Assembly (NCBI GenBank): GCA_001464335.1
Contig: LNEV01000008.1
Location: 62,001 to 126,000, forward strand
DNA from: Rhizobiales bacterium Ga0077545
Lineage (GTDB): Bacteria; Pseudomonadota; Alphaproteobacteria; Rhizobiales; Methylopilaceae
Direction: 5' to 3'
Length of the DNA stretch: 64,000 bases
The translations under genes and the position numbers were made by a program. Positions 1 to 8,232 of this stretch are shown piece after piece. Numbering within the stretch: position 1 is the stretch's first letter; each line of letters begins with the position of its first letter. The notes under the pieces are model-generated. The model made no database searches, was not told the DNA's origin, and saw only the letters and a list, made by a program, of their open reading frames with translations.

Positions 1-1
1 C

Positions 2-586
2 AAAGGCAATTTCAGCGAAATGAACGTGCTGGAAGGCCAGTGGATGACCCGCGTCACCTCGCATGTCTCGCTGCGGACCGCGATCGATCAGGTGAATTTC
101 GATTCCATCTGCCGGGCGCTCGAACTCGCCGACAAGACGATGCGCCAGGCGGGCATCGACACGCCGCGCATTGCCGTCGCGGCCCTCAATCCGCATGCCG
201 GCGAGGGCGGTCTGTTCGGCACCGAGGAGATCGATTTCATCCGCCCGGCCGTGGAGCACATGAAGGAAAAGGGCATCGCCTGCGAAGGGCCGTTCCCCTC
301 GGACACCGTCTATCTCAAGGCCTTTTCCGGTCAGTACGACAGCGTGCTTGCTATGTATCATGACCAGGGTCAGATCGCGACGAAGCTGAAGGGCTTCAAC
401 AAGGGCGTCACCATCACCGCCGGTCTCGACACGGTCTTCACCACCCCCGCGCATGGCACCGCATTCGACATTGTCGGCAAGGGCATCGCCGATATCGGGG
501 CTTTCGAATCGGCTATCCGGCTGGCGGCGCAGGTCGCGAGCCGCAAGAAGGTCTTCGAGCGCGAGGAGGCCGGTCTCGTCGCCTGA
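2..586 (+). CDS. pdxA: PdxA-family 4-phosphate dehydrogenase, C-terminal part (5' end outside window)
   Basis: The reading frame is open from the first bases of the window, so this is a partial gene and the internal ATG at 20 is not its start. Visible family motifs are NPHAGEGGLFG, AMYHDQGQ and the metal-ligand stretch PAHGTAFDI. These belong to the NAD-dependent PdxA family, which oxidises 4-phosphorylated hydroxy acids (4-hydroxythreonine-4-phosphate in vitamin B6 synthesis). The wording around VTSHVSLR and IATKLKGF looks more like the PdxA2 subfamily, which acts on threonate or erythronate 4-phosphate in sugar-acid catabolism. The subfamily is an inference; the family is clear. The downstream neighbour is a short-chain dehydrogenase 78 bases away. 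Confidence 0.85.
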   Translation, partial: KGNFSEMNVLEGQWMTRVTSHVSLRTAIDQVNFDSICRALELADKTMRQAGIDTPRIAVAALNPHAGEGGLFGTEEIDFIRPAVEHMKEKGIACEGPFPSDTVYLKAFSGQYDSVLAMYHDQGQIATKLKGFNKGVTITAGLDTVFTTPAHGTAFDIVGKGIADIGAFESAIRLAAQVASRKKVFEREEAGLVA

Positions 587-664
587 GATCGCTCGAACAC
601 GCTATAACGCTTCCGGCAGTGAACTTGCGGCGGCCTCGCCGCGAGGGCCAATGGAGAGCGGGAA

Positions 665-1444
665 ATGGATCGTGTTCGCTGGACCCTCGTGACGGGTGCC
701 TCCTCGGGCATCGGCCTTGAGCTGGCGCGGCTGTTCGCAGCGGCGGGCGACGGGCTCATTCTTGTCGCACGGCGCAAGGAGCGGCTGGAGGTTCTGGCGG
801 GCGAGCTCGCGGCGGCGCATGGCGTGCCGGTGAAGGTTCTGGCGCTCGATCTTGCGGCGCCCGGCGCGGCGCAGGCCGTCCATGATTGGACCGGGGAACA
901 GGGAATTTCCGTCCATACCCTCGTCAACAATGCCGGCTTCGGGCTGCTCGGACCGTTCCACGAACTCTCCGCCGCGCGGCAGGATGAGATGGTGCGCCTC
1001 AACATCGGCGCGCCCACCGCGCTGTCGCGTCTGTTCCTTCCGGGCATGATCGAGCGGCGGGACGGGGGCATTCTCAACGTCGCGAGCATGGCCGCCTGGC
1101 AGGCCGGGCCTTACATGGCGGTCTATTACGCAACCAAGGCTTATGTGCTGTCATTTTCCGAGGCGTTGCACGAAGAGGCGAAGGACTTCGGGGTCAAGGT
1201 GTCGGCGCTCTGTCCGGGCCCGGTAAAGACGGAATTCATCGAGGTCGCGGGGCTCGAAGGCCGTCCGCGATTCGAAACCGCACCGGACCCCGCCGCGATT
1301 GCCCGGGAAGGCTTCGACGCGTATCGCGCAAACAAGGCGATCCACATTCCGGGGTTCTTCAACAGACTTGGCATTTTTGCGGAACGTCTGGTGCCGCGCG
1401 CCGTGCCGCGCTTGGCGGTGAAAAAATTCAATTCGAAAGAATAA
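665..1444 (+). CDS. SDR family NAD(P)-dependent oxidoreductase
   Basis: A 259-residue classical short-chain dehydrogenase. The cofactor motif TGASSGIG is at residues 10-17 and the structural NNAG at 88-91. The catalytic residues appear as Ser141, Tyr154 and Lys158 (YYATK). The C-terminal part after residue 230 is basic and ends at KKFNSKE. The ATG at 665 is preceded by GGAGA at good spacing. The family reduces or oxidises carbonyl and hydroxyl groups on small molecules, and the substrate cannot be read from sequence. It probably forms a short transcription unit with the PdxA-like gene, closed by the hairpin at 1443-1470. Confidence 0.88.
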   Translation: MDRVRWTLVTGASSGIGLELARLFAAAGDGLILVARRKERLEVLAGELAAAHGVPVKVLALDLAAPGAAQAVHDWTGEQGISVHTLVNNAGFGLLGPFHELSAARQDEMVRLNIGAPTALSRLFLPGMIERRDGGILNVASMAAWQAGPYMAVYYATKAYVLSFSEALHEEAKDFGVKVSALCPGPVKTEFIEVAGLEGRPRFETAPDPAAIAREGFDAYRANKAIHIPGFFNRLGIFAERLVPRAVPRLAVKKFNSKE

Positions 1445-1472
1445 CCCGCGAGCCTCTGGGCCCGCGGGTTTT
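1443..1472 (+). terminator. Hairpin terminator between convergent genes
   Basis: AACCCGCG at 1443-1450 pairs perfectly with CGCGGGTT at 1463-1470, followed by a short T run. It overlaps the stop codon of the short-chain dehydrogenase and precedes the end of the leftward exopolysaccharide export gene. It reads best as a rightward intrinsic terminator. Confidence 0.7.
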
Positions 1473-1484
1473 CGTAAATGCCGA

Positions 1485-2630
1485 TCACTCGCTTGCGTTT
1501 GCGATCGTCGTCGTGTTGCGCGCAATGCCGACGCCGGAGCCGATCAATGTCAGGAATTTCTGGACATCGGTCGTCGGTGCGTTCGAGACGTACAGCACGT
1601 CCTTGTCGCGCAGAAGAAACTTCTGGGCCGCGAAATAGCCGTTGGGGTCCTTCAGGTTCACCCGGTAGATGACCGGAATTTCCGTACCGTCTGTTGCCGT
1701 CACGGCGAGGCCGAGGCGGCGGACGATGTCAGGCTTTTCGTAGCGGAACAGGAACACACCGCTCGCATCGGCCCGCAGATCGAGAAGGCCTCCGGCCCGC
1801 CCGACGGCTTCCGCCAGATTGAGATCGACGGCGTTGAACGGCACGACGGCATTGCTCGTCGTTGCGCCGAACGCGGTGAAGGTCTGCGGCTGCCGGAACA
1901 GGAAGACGGCGTCCTCCGGGCGCAGATACACATTCTGCGACGGATCGGCGATCAGCTTGGCCAGCAGCACATTGGCGGTTGATTTTCCGCGCGTCAGCGA
2001 GACGAACGTCTCATAGGCCGGAAAACGCGGGCCGCCCGCCGCGGCGATGGCGTCGAGAACGCGATTGCCCTTCATGGAAAGCGGCACGCTCTTGCTCGCC
2101 ATGACATCGCCGGTGACGGTCACGCTCGAACTCGTCGGATTGGAGACGGAGACGATCGCCTGAGGCTGGATGGCCTTTCCGGCAAGCGCCGTTTCGATCT
2201 CCGTCTGCACCTGCGTGACGGTGCGCCCCGATGCCTTGATTTTTCCGGCATAGGGAATGGTGATGTTGCCGTCCGCCTCAACCGTCTGGTTGGGGAGGGT
2301 GACGTTCTTTGTGTTGTTGTCGGCTCCGGTGTCGCCGGAGAAAAGGCCGCCGGAGGCTGCCTCGAAGATCGTCACCGACACGGCATCGCCCACGCCTATC
2401 CTGACGCCCGGCGTGTGACGCTTCTGGGAGAACGAGCCCGCAAAACCGTTGTGAACGCCGCTTGAGGCGACGTCCGCAACGGCCGATGTCAAAGGCACCA
2501 ATTCATACGAGGACGCCGAGCTCGTCGACGTACGTACGATATCTTTCGAATCGGGACCTGCTTTCGGAAGCGCGGTGCATCCCCCCACTGCGCATGCGAC
2601 AACCGCGATCGTCATGGTAGCTGATCGCAA
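1485..2630 (-). CDS. Polysaccharide export outer-membrane lipoprotein, Wza-like
   Basis: A 381-residue OPX-family protein expected to form the outer-membrane channel for exopolysaccharide. Residues 1-18 are a lipoprotein signal ending in VGGC, with Cys18 as lipid acceptor. A Poly_export domain starts near GVRIGVGDAVSVTIFE, and SLBB-type beta-grasp segments follow (VTVTGDV, then the region around KGNRVLDAIAAAGG, and a later repeat). The start is taken as TTG at 2630. A GTGAGGG ribosome site sits about seven bases upstream of it, whereas the ATG at 2615 would be 22 bases away, and the TTG start also supplies the positive residue of the signal peptide. It lies 59 bases downstream of ugd on the same strand, so the two are probably co-transcribed. 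Its inner-membrane partner is likely the Wzc-like protein at 14928-17201. Confidence 0.9.
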   Translation of the reverse strand: MRSATMTIAVVACAVGGCTALPKAGPDSKDIVRTSTSSASSYELVPLTSAVADVASSGVHNGFAGSFSQKRHTPGVRIGVGDAVSVTIFEAASGGLFSGDTGADNNTKNVTLPNQTVEADGNITIPYAGKIKASGRTVTQVQTEIETALAGKAIQPQAIVSVSNPTSSSVTVTGDVMASKSVPLSMKGNRVLDAIAAAGGPRFPAYETFVSLTRGKSTANVLLAKLIADPSQNVYLRPEDAVFLFRQPQTFTAFGATTSNAVVPFNAVDLNLAEAVGRAGGLLDLRADASGVFLFRYEKPDIVRRLGLAVTATDGTEIPVIYRVNLKDPNGYFAAQKFLLRDKDVLYVSNAPTTDVQKFLTLIGSGVGIARNTTTIANASE

Positions 2631-2689
2631 AAAATACCCTCACTAGATACCCGCCGCTGCCGTGCGCCCCCGCGACGCACATACAGAAC

Positions 2690-4036
2690 TCAGGCGGCCG
2701 AACTCGCCGACATCGCGATATCGACGACTTCGCCTCTGCCGACGCTTTCATAGACGAAGCCCGCAGCGCGAACCTCGTCAGGTCGGTAGATGTTGCGAAG
2801 GTCGATCACGACCGGCGAGGCCATTATCTCGCGAAGATTGGCGAAATCGAGGGCACGGAACGCATCCCATTCGGTTGCAATGACAAGCGCGCTCGCATCT
2901 TTCGCGCATTCGTTGACGTTCGATGCGAACTCGATGTCGGGGAGCATGTCGCGACAATGATCCATGCCTTTGGGATCGTAGGCGGAAATCTGGGCGCCGC
3001 CGTCGAGAAGGGCCTGGATGATGGCAAGCGAGGGCGCTTCGCGCGTGTCGTCTGTGTTCGGCTTGAAGGTCAGGCCGAGTACGGCAATTCGTCGCCCCCG
3101 TACGGACCCGCCACAGGCCGCAACGACCTTGCGCGCCATCGAGCGCTTGCGCTGGTCGTTCACCGCAACCACGGTCTCGACGATGCGCAAAGGCTTTTCG
3201 TAATCGAGCGCGGTTTTCATCAGCGCAAGCGTGTCCTTCGGAAAGCACGAGCCCCCGAAGCCGGGGCCTGCGTGAAGAAATTTTGGGCCGATCCGGTTGT
3301 CGAGGCCAATTCCGCGCGAAACTTCCTGGACGTCGGTGCCGATGACCTCGCAGAGATCCGCAATCTCGTTGATGAACGTGATCTTGGTCGCAAGGAATGC
3401 GTTTGCCGCATATTTGGTCAGTTCCGCTGCGCGCCGCCGCATGAATATGACCGGAGCCTGATTGAGGAACAGAGGCCGGTAGACTTCCGTCATTACGGTG
3501 CGCGCGGCATCGTCCTCGACACCGATGATAATGCGATCGGGGCGCTTGAAATCGTCGATCGCTGCGCCTTCGCGCAGGAATTCGGGGTTCGAGACGACCG
3601 AAAACCGCCCATTGGGGCGAATCTCACGCAGGATTCGTTCAACCTCGTCGCCTGTCCCGACGGGGACGGTGGATTTGGTGACGATAACCTTGTGATCTGT
3701 TCCTATTGCGGCGCCGATCTGTCGCGTCGCGTCATATACGTGACACAGATCGGCATGGCCGTCCCCGCGACGCGAGGGTGTCCCGACGGCGATGAAGATG
3801 ACATCCGCACCGCTGACGGCGGTTGCAAGTTCGGTTGTAAAAGTAAGGCGGCCAGCAGTGACGTTGCTGGACACGAGCTCGGCAAGGCCGGGCTCGTAAA
3901 TTGGCATTACGCCTTGCTTCAGGAGCGCGATTTTCTCTGCGTTCTGATCGACGCAGCACACATTGTGTCCGAAATCCGCGAAACAGGTGCCTGATACCAG
4001 GCCGACATAGCCGGAGCCAATAACTGCGATGCGCAC
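2690..4036 (-). CDS. ugd: UDP-glucose 6-dehydrogenase
   Basis: A 448-residue NAD-dependent enzyme that oxidises UDP-glucose to UDP-glucuronate. The N-terminal Rossmann motif is AVIGSGYVGLVSG. The catalytic cysteine is Cys264 in GGSCFPKD, and the C-terminal UDP-binding domain begins near AVLGLTFKPNTDDTRE. The start is GTG at 4036, placed five to six bases after a near-perfect GAGGAGGTG ribosome site. Its position beside the priming transferase and exporter implies that the exopolysaccharide contains glucuronate or a sugar derived from it. That is an inference from context. Confidence 0.96.
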   Translation of the reverse strand: MRIAVIGSGYVGLVSGTCFADFGHNVCCVDQNAEKIALLKQGVMPIYEPGLAELVSSNVTAGRLTFTTELATAVSGADVIFIAVGTPSRRGDGHADLCHVYDATRQIGAAIGTDHKVIVTKSTVPVGTGDEVERILREIRPNGRFSVVSNPEFLREGAAIDDFKRPDRIIIGVEDDAARTVMTEVYRPLFLNQAPVIFMRRRAAELTKYAANAFLATKITFINEIADLCEVIGTDVQEVSRGIGLDNRIGPKFLHAGPGFGGSCFPKDTLALMKTALDYEKPLRIVETVVAVNDQRKRSMARKVVAACGGSVRGRRIAVLGLTFKPNTDDTREAPSLAIIQALLDGGAQISAYDPKGMDHCRDMLPDIEFASNVNECAKDASALVIATEWDAFRALDFANLREIMASPVVIDLRNIYRPDEVRAAGFVYESVGRGEVVDIAMSASSAA

Positions 4037-4243
4037 GATTCACCTCCTCAAGCGAATGCAACTTGCATTTGGATCGTTGAAGTCGTGTGCCCCGGCTGCA
4101 TATACAGCAGCTGCCCCGTGCGAAGCATAGGGTCAATGCATTTGAATTCAGGCCTGCATTTTCCGCATGGCGGATATGCGCGAATAAATTCGTGCGTACA
4201 TCAATTAAAATCTTAATTCCGGATTCCCTAGAGGACCTAGGGG

Positions 4244-4259
4244 TGGCACACCGCTTGCA
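4244..4259 (+). promoter_or_regulatory. Sigma-54 (RpoN) promoter
   Basis: TGGCAC at 4244-4249 and TTGCA at 4255-4259 are separated so that the invariant GG and GC are exactly ten bases apart. This matches the known RpoN consensus TGGCACR-N4-TTGCW almost base for base. Transcription would begin near 4270 and read into the priming glycosyltransferase, with a leader of 210-310 bases depending on the start used. Inverted repeats immediately upstream could bind an enhancer-binding protein. The match is direct; its use in vivo is inferred. Confidence 0.72.
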
Positions 4260-4417
4260 AATGCTGGTTTATTCGTAGTTCGCATTCGTAACAACGTATG
4301 GATGCAAGTATGGATCTTGCGGCACGCAATCGAGCTGGCGCACTTTTGACAAAATAAGCGTCGCATAGTCACCAGGGTTTGCGGCTTCATATCCAGGTGA
4401 TGATGCTCTGCTTGATA

Positions 4418-4455
4418 TTCAGACAGGATGTCTGAACGGCGGCGCATGTACGCCG
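4418..4455 (+). other. Tandem hairpins in exopolysaccharide leader
   Basis: TTCAGAC (4418-4424) and GTCTGAA (4430-4436) form a perfect seven-pair stem with a five-base loop. Four bases later CGGCG (4440-4444) pairs with CGCCG (4451-4455). Both would lie in the transcript made from the sigma-54 promoter. They could be leader-RNA structures or DNA operators; no T-tract follows, so termination is unlikely. Confidence 0.4.
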
Positions 4456-4583
4456 AATTACTCTGACGGGCTGGGGAAAGAATGATTCAATTCGCTGCAT
4501 CTTGCGATGCGGCGAACGGGGATCCGTGCGGAGAAAAACAGGTTTCTCCCGACGGGCAATACTGTTTCTGGAGGGAGCGGGCG

Positions 4584-5291
4584 ATGTTCTTCGACGACAC
4601 TCTTCTGACGGCCAATGGTCCAGCTCTGAATTCAGATGACGCCCGAAGACTGGGCGTCGAGCAGCCTCAGAGCACGTATCTGTCCAAACGTGCGCGGGCG
4701 ATCAACGAATGCGGCCTCAAGAGGCTCTTTGATGTTTTGATCGCCGTTTCGGCGCTCATTTTTCTTCTGCCTGCACTTCTCGTTATCTGCATCGCGATCA
4801 AGATCGACAATCCGGGTCCGATCCTGTTCCGGCAGGAACGCTACGGAACGAACCGCCGCGTCTTCCTGCTGTATAAGTTTCGCAGCATGCGGGTCATGGA
4901 GACGACGGGGGCTTTTCTCCAGGCGCAGCAGAACGACACACGTATCACGCGTGTCGGTTCAATCCTGCGGCGCACCAGCCTCGATGAGCTTCCGCAATTG
5001 TTCAATGTCATTCGGGGGGAGATGTCGCTTGTCGGCCCGCGCCCTCATGCCGTTGCCATGGACGAGGCCTTCGCGCTGATCCTTCCCTATTACACCGATC
5101 GCCATCTGGTGAAGCCGGGTCTTACCGGGCTTGCGCAGGTCGCCGGTCATCGCGGCCCGACGGAAGGGACGGATCAGATTCGCGAGCGGCTGCGGCGGGA
5201 CCGCGCCTACATCCGCAAATGGTCCGTCCTGCTCGATCTCAGGCTGATCGCGGAAACGCCTCTGAAGCTGCTGGGTCCCAACGCCTTTTGA
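4584..5291 (+). CDS. Exopolysaccharide priming sugar-phosphate transferase (WbaP/ExoY type)
   Basis: A bacterial sugar transferase that loads the first sugar-1-phosphate of the repeat onto undecaprenyl phosphate at the inner membrane. One membrane helix follows KRLFDVLIA, then come the family signatures [46 protein letters not shown] and [10 protein letters not shown]. The preferred ATG at 4584 has GGAGGG nine bases upstream and gives 235 residues, typical of ExoY. An upstream in-frame ATG at 4482 (269 residues, GGGGAAAG before it) would add a Cys-rich 34-residue head unlike the family. The gene stands alone behind the sigma-54 promoter, 301 bases before the next rightward gene. Confidence 0.9.
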   Translation: MFFDDTLLTANGPALNSDDARRLGVEQPQSTYLSKRARAINECGLKRLFDVLIAVSALIFLLPALLVICIAIKIDNPGPILFRQERYGTNRRVFLLYKFRSMRVMETTGAFLQAQQNDTRITRVGSILRRTSLDELPQLFNVIRGEMSLVGPRPHAVAMDEAFALILPYYTDRHLVKPGLTGLAQVAGHRGPTEGTDQIRERLRRDRAYIRKWSVLLDLRLIAETPLKLLGPNAF

Positions 5292-5298
5292 GCCTCGC

Positions 5299-5469
5299 TC
5301 AGATGAGCGCGACCACGGCCAACCAAACGAGAGCGGAGAACACGATGCACAGGGCGAACGCCACCGCGCGCCACTTCCGACTGACGACCGGGGCGGAGCC
5401 GCTCGGGGTCTGGTCGAGGCCGTCTTCCGTGGAAGGCGGGGTGAGGCTGTGTGGGGCTTTCATCAACAT
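5299..5469 (-). CDS. Small single-span membrane protein, function unknown
   Basis: A 56-residue frame whose first 32 residues are hydrophilic and Pro/Ser-rich. The last 24 (from WRAVAFAL to VVALI) form one membrane helix with a cysteine (Cys41) and a tryptophan (Trp49). No strong ribosome site is visible before the candidate ATGs at 5469 and 5463, so the start is uncertain. It occupies the gap between the priming transferase and the next glycosyltransferase, on the opposite strand. Its layout closely resembles the 54-residue protein at 17444-17608. It is not recognised as a named family. Confidence 0.45.
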   Translation of the reverse strand: MLMKAPHSLTPPSTEDGLDQTPSGSAPVVSRKWRAVAFALCIVFSALVWLAVVALI

Positions 5470-5592
5470 ATCGGGACGCCATCTGCGGACCTGCGAGAGC
5501 ACTCCTAACCCGCTGGTCGCTAATACCACGTTTAGATCGAGCCTTTCGCGTCTCTTAACACGGACAATGAAAAACGCCGGAGGGCCTGGCCG

Positions 5593-6537
5593 ATGACAGG
5601 CTCCGCCCCCGCCAAAAGAACAACCGACGCGCCGAAGATCTCGGTGATAATTCCCCATTATGAGGATCTGGCCGGTCTCGATCTCTGCCTCGCGGCCCTC
5701 GACGCGCAGACTCTGCCCGGAGAAACATTCGAGGTCATTGTCGCGGACAATGCCTCGTCCTGCGGCATCCTGGCGGTGCTCGATGTTGTCGGCAGCCGCG
5801 CCTCCGTCGTTATCGCCAAGGAGAAGGGGGCGGGGCCTGCGCGCAATGCGGGCGTACGTGCCGCGCGCGGCGACATCTTCGCGTTCACCGACAGCGACTG
5901 CCGTCCTGCCGCCGATTGGCTGGAACAGGGATTGCCGGCGCTCGAAGCCTCGGATTTTGCCGGCGGCGCGATGCGCGTCGAAACGGCGGGCGATGTACCG
6001 ACGCCATCGGAAGCCTTCGAACTCGTCTTCGCCTTTCAGAACGAGACTTATGTGCGGCGGAAAGGCTTTTCGGTCACCGCGAACCTGTTCGTGCCCCGAC
6101 GCGTCTTCGACGGGGCGGGGCCATTCTCGAACGGCCTTTCCGAAGATCTCGAATGGTGCAGCCGCGCGCGCGCCAAAGGCTACACCATCGGTTATGCGGG
6201 CAGCGCGGTCGTTGCCCATCCGGCGCGTCATTCCTGGCCGGAAATTCGTCGCAAATGGCAGAGGCTGACGGCCGAAAGCTTCGGTCTCGCACGCCGGAAG
6301 GCGTCCGGCGCGCCGCTGTGGCTGGCGCGCAGCTATCTGGTCCTCGCCTCGGCCCTTCCCGATCTTGCGCGCGTGCTGATGAGCCGCCGCCTGCGGGGAA
6401 TCGAGGCGCGGCTGGGAGCGGCGGCGATCCTTGTTCGCCTTCGCCTCTTCCGATTTTTCGAGGCGCATCGTCTGTTCTTTCAGAACGTACGGACGCGCCA
6501 GCCTCACGTCACGATTTCAACTTCCCAGACGAGTTAA
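5593..6537 (+). CDS. Glycosyltransferase family 2
   Basis: A 314-residue inverting glycosyltransferase with the GT-A fold. The nucleotide-sugar region begins ISVIIPHYED. The metal-binding DSD is at residues 100-102, and the acceptor-side motif EDLEWCSRA, a typical GT2 ED motif, follows. The ATG has GGAGG nine bases upstream. It probably adds one sugar to the lipid-linked exopolysaccharide repeat on the cytoplasmic face of the membrane. It opens a rightward run of six closely packed genes ending with the pyruvyl transferase. The sugar donor and linkage cannot be told. Confidence 0.9.
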   Translation: MTGSAPAKRTTDAPKISVIIPHYEDLAGLDLCLAALDAQTLPGETFEVIVADNASSCGILAVLDVVGSRASVVIAKEKGAGPARNAGVRAARGDIFAFTDSDCRPAADWLEQGLPALEASDFAGGAMRVETAGDVPTPSEAFELVFAFQNETYVRRKGFSVTANLFVPRRVFDGAGPFSNGLSEDLEWCSRARAKGYTIGYAGSAVVAHPARHSWPEIRRKWQRLTAESFGLARRKASGAPLWLARSYLVLASALPDLARVLMSRRLRGIEARLGAAAILVRLRLFRFFEAHRLFFQNVRTRQPHVTISTSQTS

Positions 6538-6551
6538 ACAGGAGACGACCG

Positions 6552-7757
6552 ATGCGTGGACCTGCCTGTGTCATCATGGTTGAGAATCTGCCTGTCCCGT
6601 TCGACCGAAGGGTCTGGCAGGAGGCCTGCGCCTTGCGCGATGCGGGGTGGACGGTCTCCGTTATCTGCCCGCAGACGGAGAAATACCCAAAAGCCTTCGA
6701 GATGCTGGACGATATCGCGATCTATCGCCATCCGCTGACGGAGGCGAACACCAAGATCGCGTTCGCCCGCGAATACGCGACGGCGCTTTTCCACGAATTC
6801 AGGCTGCTTGTGAAGGTGTGGCGCGAGCGCGGGTTCGACGTCATTCAGGCCTGCAACCCGCCCGATCTTCTGTTCCTGACGGCGCTGCCCTTCAAGCTGC
6901 TCGGCAAGAAGTTCATTTTCGATCATCACGACATCAGCCCCGAGCTCTTCGCGGTGAAATTCGGCTCGAAGGGTCTCATCCATCGTGTTCTCGGCTGGCT
7001 GGAGCGCCTGACGTTCAAGTCCGCCGATCTTGTTATCTCGACCAACGAGACGTTCCGAGACATCGCCATCAACCGTGGCGGCAAAGATCCCGACGATGTC
7101 GTCACCGTCTACAGCGTGCCGGATGTCTCGCGCATCCGGCGCGTCAAGCCAGATGAGGAACTGAAGGCAAAGAAGCCCGTTCTGCTCGGCTATCTCGGCA
7201 TCATCAACGATCAGGATGGCGTCGATCACATCGTGCGGGCCGTGCATCACATGAAGCACGAACTGGGTGTCAGCGACGTGCATACGGTGGTCGTCGGCGA
7301 CGGACCGGCTCTGCCGTCGGTGAAGGCGCTCGCGGCGGAACTCGGCGTCGAGGAGGACATCACGTTCACGGGCTATCTGTCTGGCGACAAACTGCTCGCG
7401 ACCCTGTCCTCGTTCGACATCGGCATCATTCCCGACCCGCCGAACGAGTACAACCACAAGATCAGTATGAACAAGGTCTTCGAATATTCGGCGCTCGGCA
7501 TTCCTATCGTCGCCTACAACCTCGGCGAGACGCGCCGTCTTCTCGGCGAGAAGCTTGCCGCGGCAAGCACCGACGATCCGGCCGGGCTTGCCCGGGCGGT
7601 GTGCGATCTGGTTCGAGACGAGAACAAGCGGCACGATCTCGGGCGCGCTGCGGCCGAGATCGCCCGCCGTAATTTCAGCTGGGACCGCGAGGCGGACAAA
7701 CTGGTCGGAGCCTATGGGCGCCTCGTGCCCGCGACGGCCGAACTGGCGAGGGCCTGA
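6552..7757 (+). CDS. Glycosyltransferase family 4
   Basis: A 401-residue retaining glycosyltransferase with two Rossmann-like domains. The N-terminal hallmark VENLPVPFDRRVWQEA is shared with WbuB-like enzymes. The C-terminal donor site includes GDGPALPSV, FTGYLSGDKL and the segment NKVFEYSALGIPIVA, where the family Glu of the EX7E motif lies. The start at 6552 follows AGGAGA by about seven bases. The much longer open frame upstream overlaps the previous glycosyltransferase and is not used. It should extend the exopolysaccharide repeat; donor unknown. Confidence 0.9.
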   Translation: MRGPACVIMVENLPVPFDRRVWQEACALRDAGWTVSVICPQTEKYPKAFEMLDDIAIYRHPLTEANTKIAFAREYATALFHEFRLLVKVWRERGFDVIQACNPPDLLFLTALPFKLLGKKFIFDHHDISPELFAVKFGSKGLIHRVLGWLERLTFKSADLVISTNETFRDIAINRGGKDPDDVVTVYSVPDVSRIRRVKPDEELKAKKPVLLGYLGIINDQDGVDHIVRAVHHMKHELGVSDVHTVVVGDGPALPSVKALAAELGVEEDITFTGYLSGDKLLATLSSFDIGIIPDPPNEYNHKISMNKVFEYSALGIPIVAYNLGETRRLLGEKLAAASTDDPAGLARAVCDLVRDENKRHDLGRAAAEIARRNFSWDREADKLVGAYGRLVPATAELARA

Positions 7758-7761
7758 CATC

Positions 7762-8232
7762 ATGGCAAGCCTCAACGCGTTCCGGTGGATCCGCGAAGGC
7801 ATCGTGTTCGTAAAGCGCACGGTCTACACGCGCGTGTGGGGAATGGATCTCGATCCGACATGCACTTTTTCGCTGAGTGCGCATTTCGACCGCACCTATC
7901 CGCGCGGCGTGCATGTCGGGGCAGAGACCTATATCGCTTTCAATGTCCGCATACTGACGCATGACATGACGCGCGGGCTTTATCTGCACACTCGGATCGG
8001 TCGCCACTGCTTCATCGGAGGAAACAGCCTGATCATGCCGGGCGTGACGATCGGCGACGGCTCCATCGTCGGCGCGGGCAGTGTGGTAACGAAAAACGTG
8101 CCGGCCGGAACCATGGTTGCGGGAAACCCGGCCAAGGTTCTGCGCGAGGACATCGTGGTCGGACCCTACGGGCGGCTTCCGTCCGCCGATGCGACCAAGC
8201 AGCGGCTGGTCGAGGAGGGCGCTTTCTCGTGA
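7762..8232 (+). CDS. Hexapeptide-repeat sugar acyltransferase
   Basis: A 156-residue left-handed beta-helix acyltransferase of the CapG/WcaF/LacA kind. Imperfect hexapeptide repeats run through HVGAETYIAFNVRI, TRIGRHCFIGGNSLIMPGVTIGDGSIVGAGSVVTKNVPAG and MVAGNPAKV, the usual C-terminal cap. Such trimeric enzymes move an acetyl or other acyl group from CoA onto a sugar, so the repeat unit is probably O-acylated. The ATG is four bases after the previous stop, and the end overlaps the next gene by four bases, indicating translational coupling. Confidence 0.88.
   Translation: MASLNAFRWIREGIVFVKRTVYTRVWGMDLDPTCTFSLSAHFDRTYPRGVHVGAETYIAFNVRILTHDMTRGLYLHTRIGRHCFIGGNSLIMPGVTIGDGSIVGAGSVVTKNVPAGTMVAGNPAKVLREDIVVGPYGRLPSADATKQRLVEEGAFS

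Larger units (their letters stand above)
4037..4583. promoter_or_regulatory. Divergent control region of the exopolysaccharide locus
   Basis: About 550 bases separate ugd (leftward) from the preferred start of the priming transferase (rightward). The region is visibly richer in A and T than its surroundings. It contains three copies of TGCATTT (4064-4070, 4137-4143, 4155-4161), the first lying in the inverted repeat AATGCA-ACT-TGCATT (4055-4069). It also has inverted repeats AATTAA-N4-TTAATT (4203-4218) and CCCTAG-N5-CTAGGG (4226-4242), a sigma-54-type promoter (4244-4259), a direct repeat of GTATGGAT (4296-4303, 4308-4315) and two hairpins (4418-4436, 4440-4455). No convincing protein-coding frame was found before 4482. 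Confidence 0.6.

Noticed and set aside
4205..4447. An 80-codon minus-strand frame in the ugd/priming-gene gap
   Set aside because: No ribosome site, no family features, and it spans the sigma-54 promoter and leader hairpins.
4482..4583. Extending the priming transferase to the ATG at 4482
   Set aside because: The extra 34 residues are Cys-rich and unlike the family, while ATG 4584 has a better ribosome site. It remains possible.
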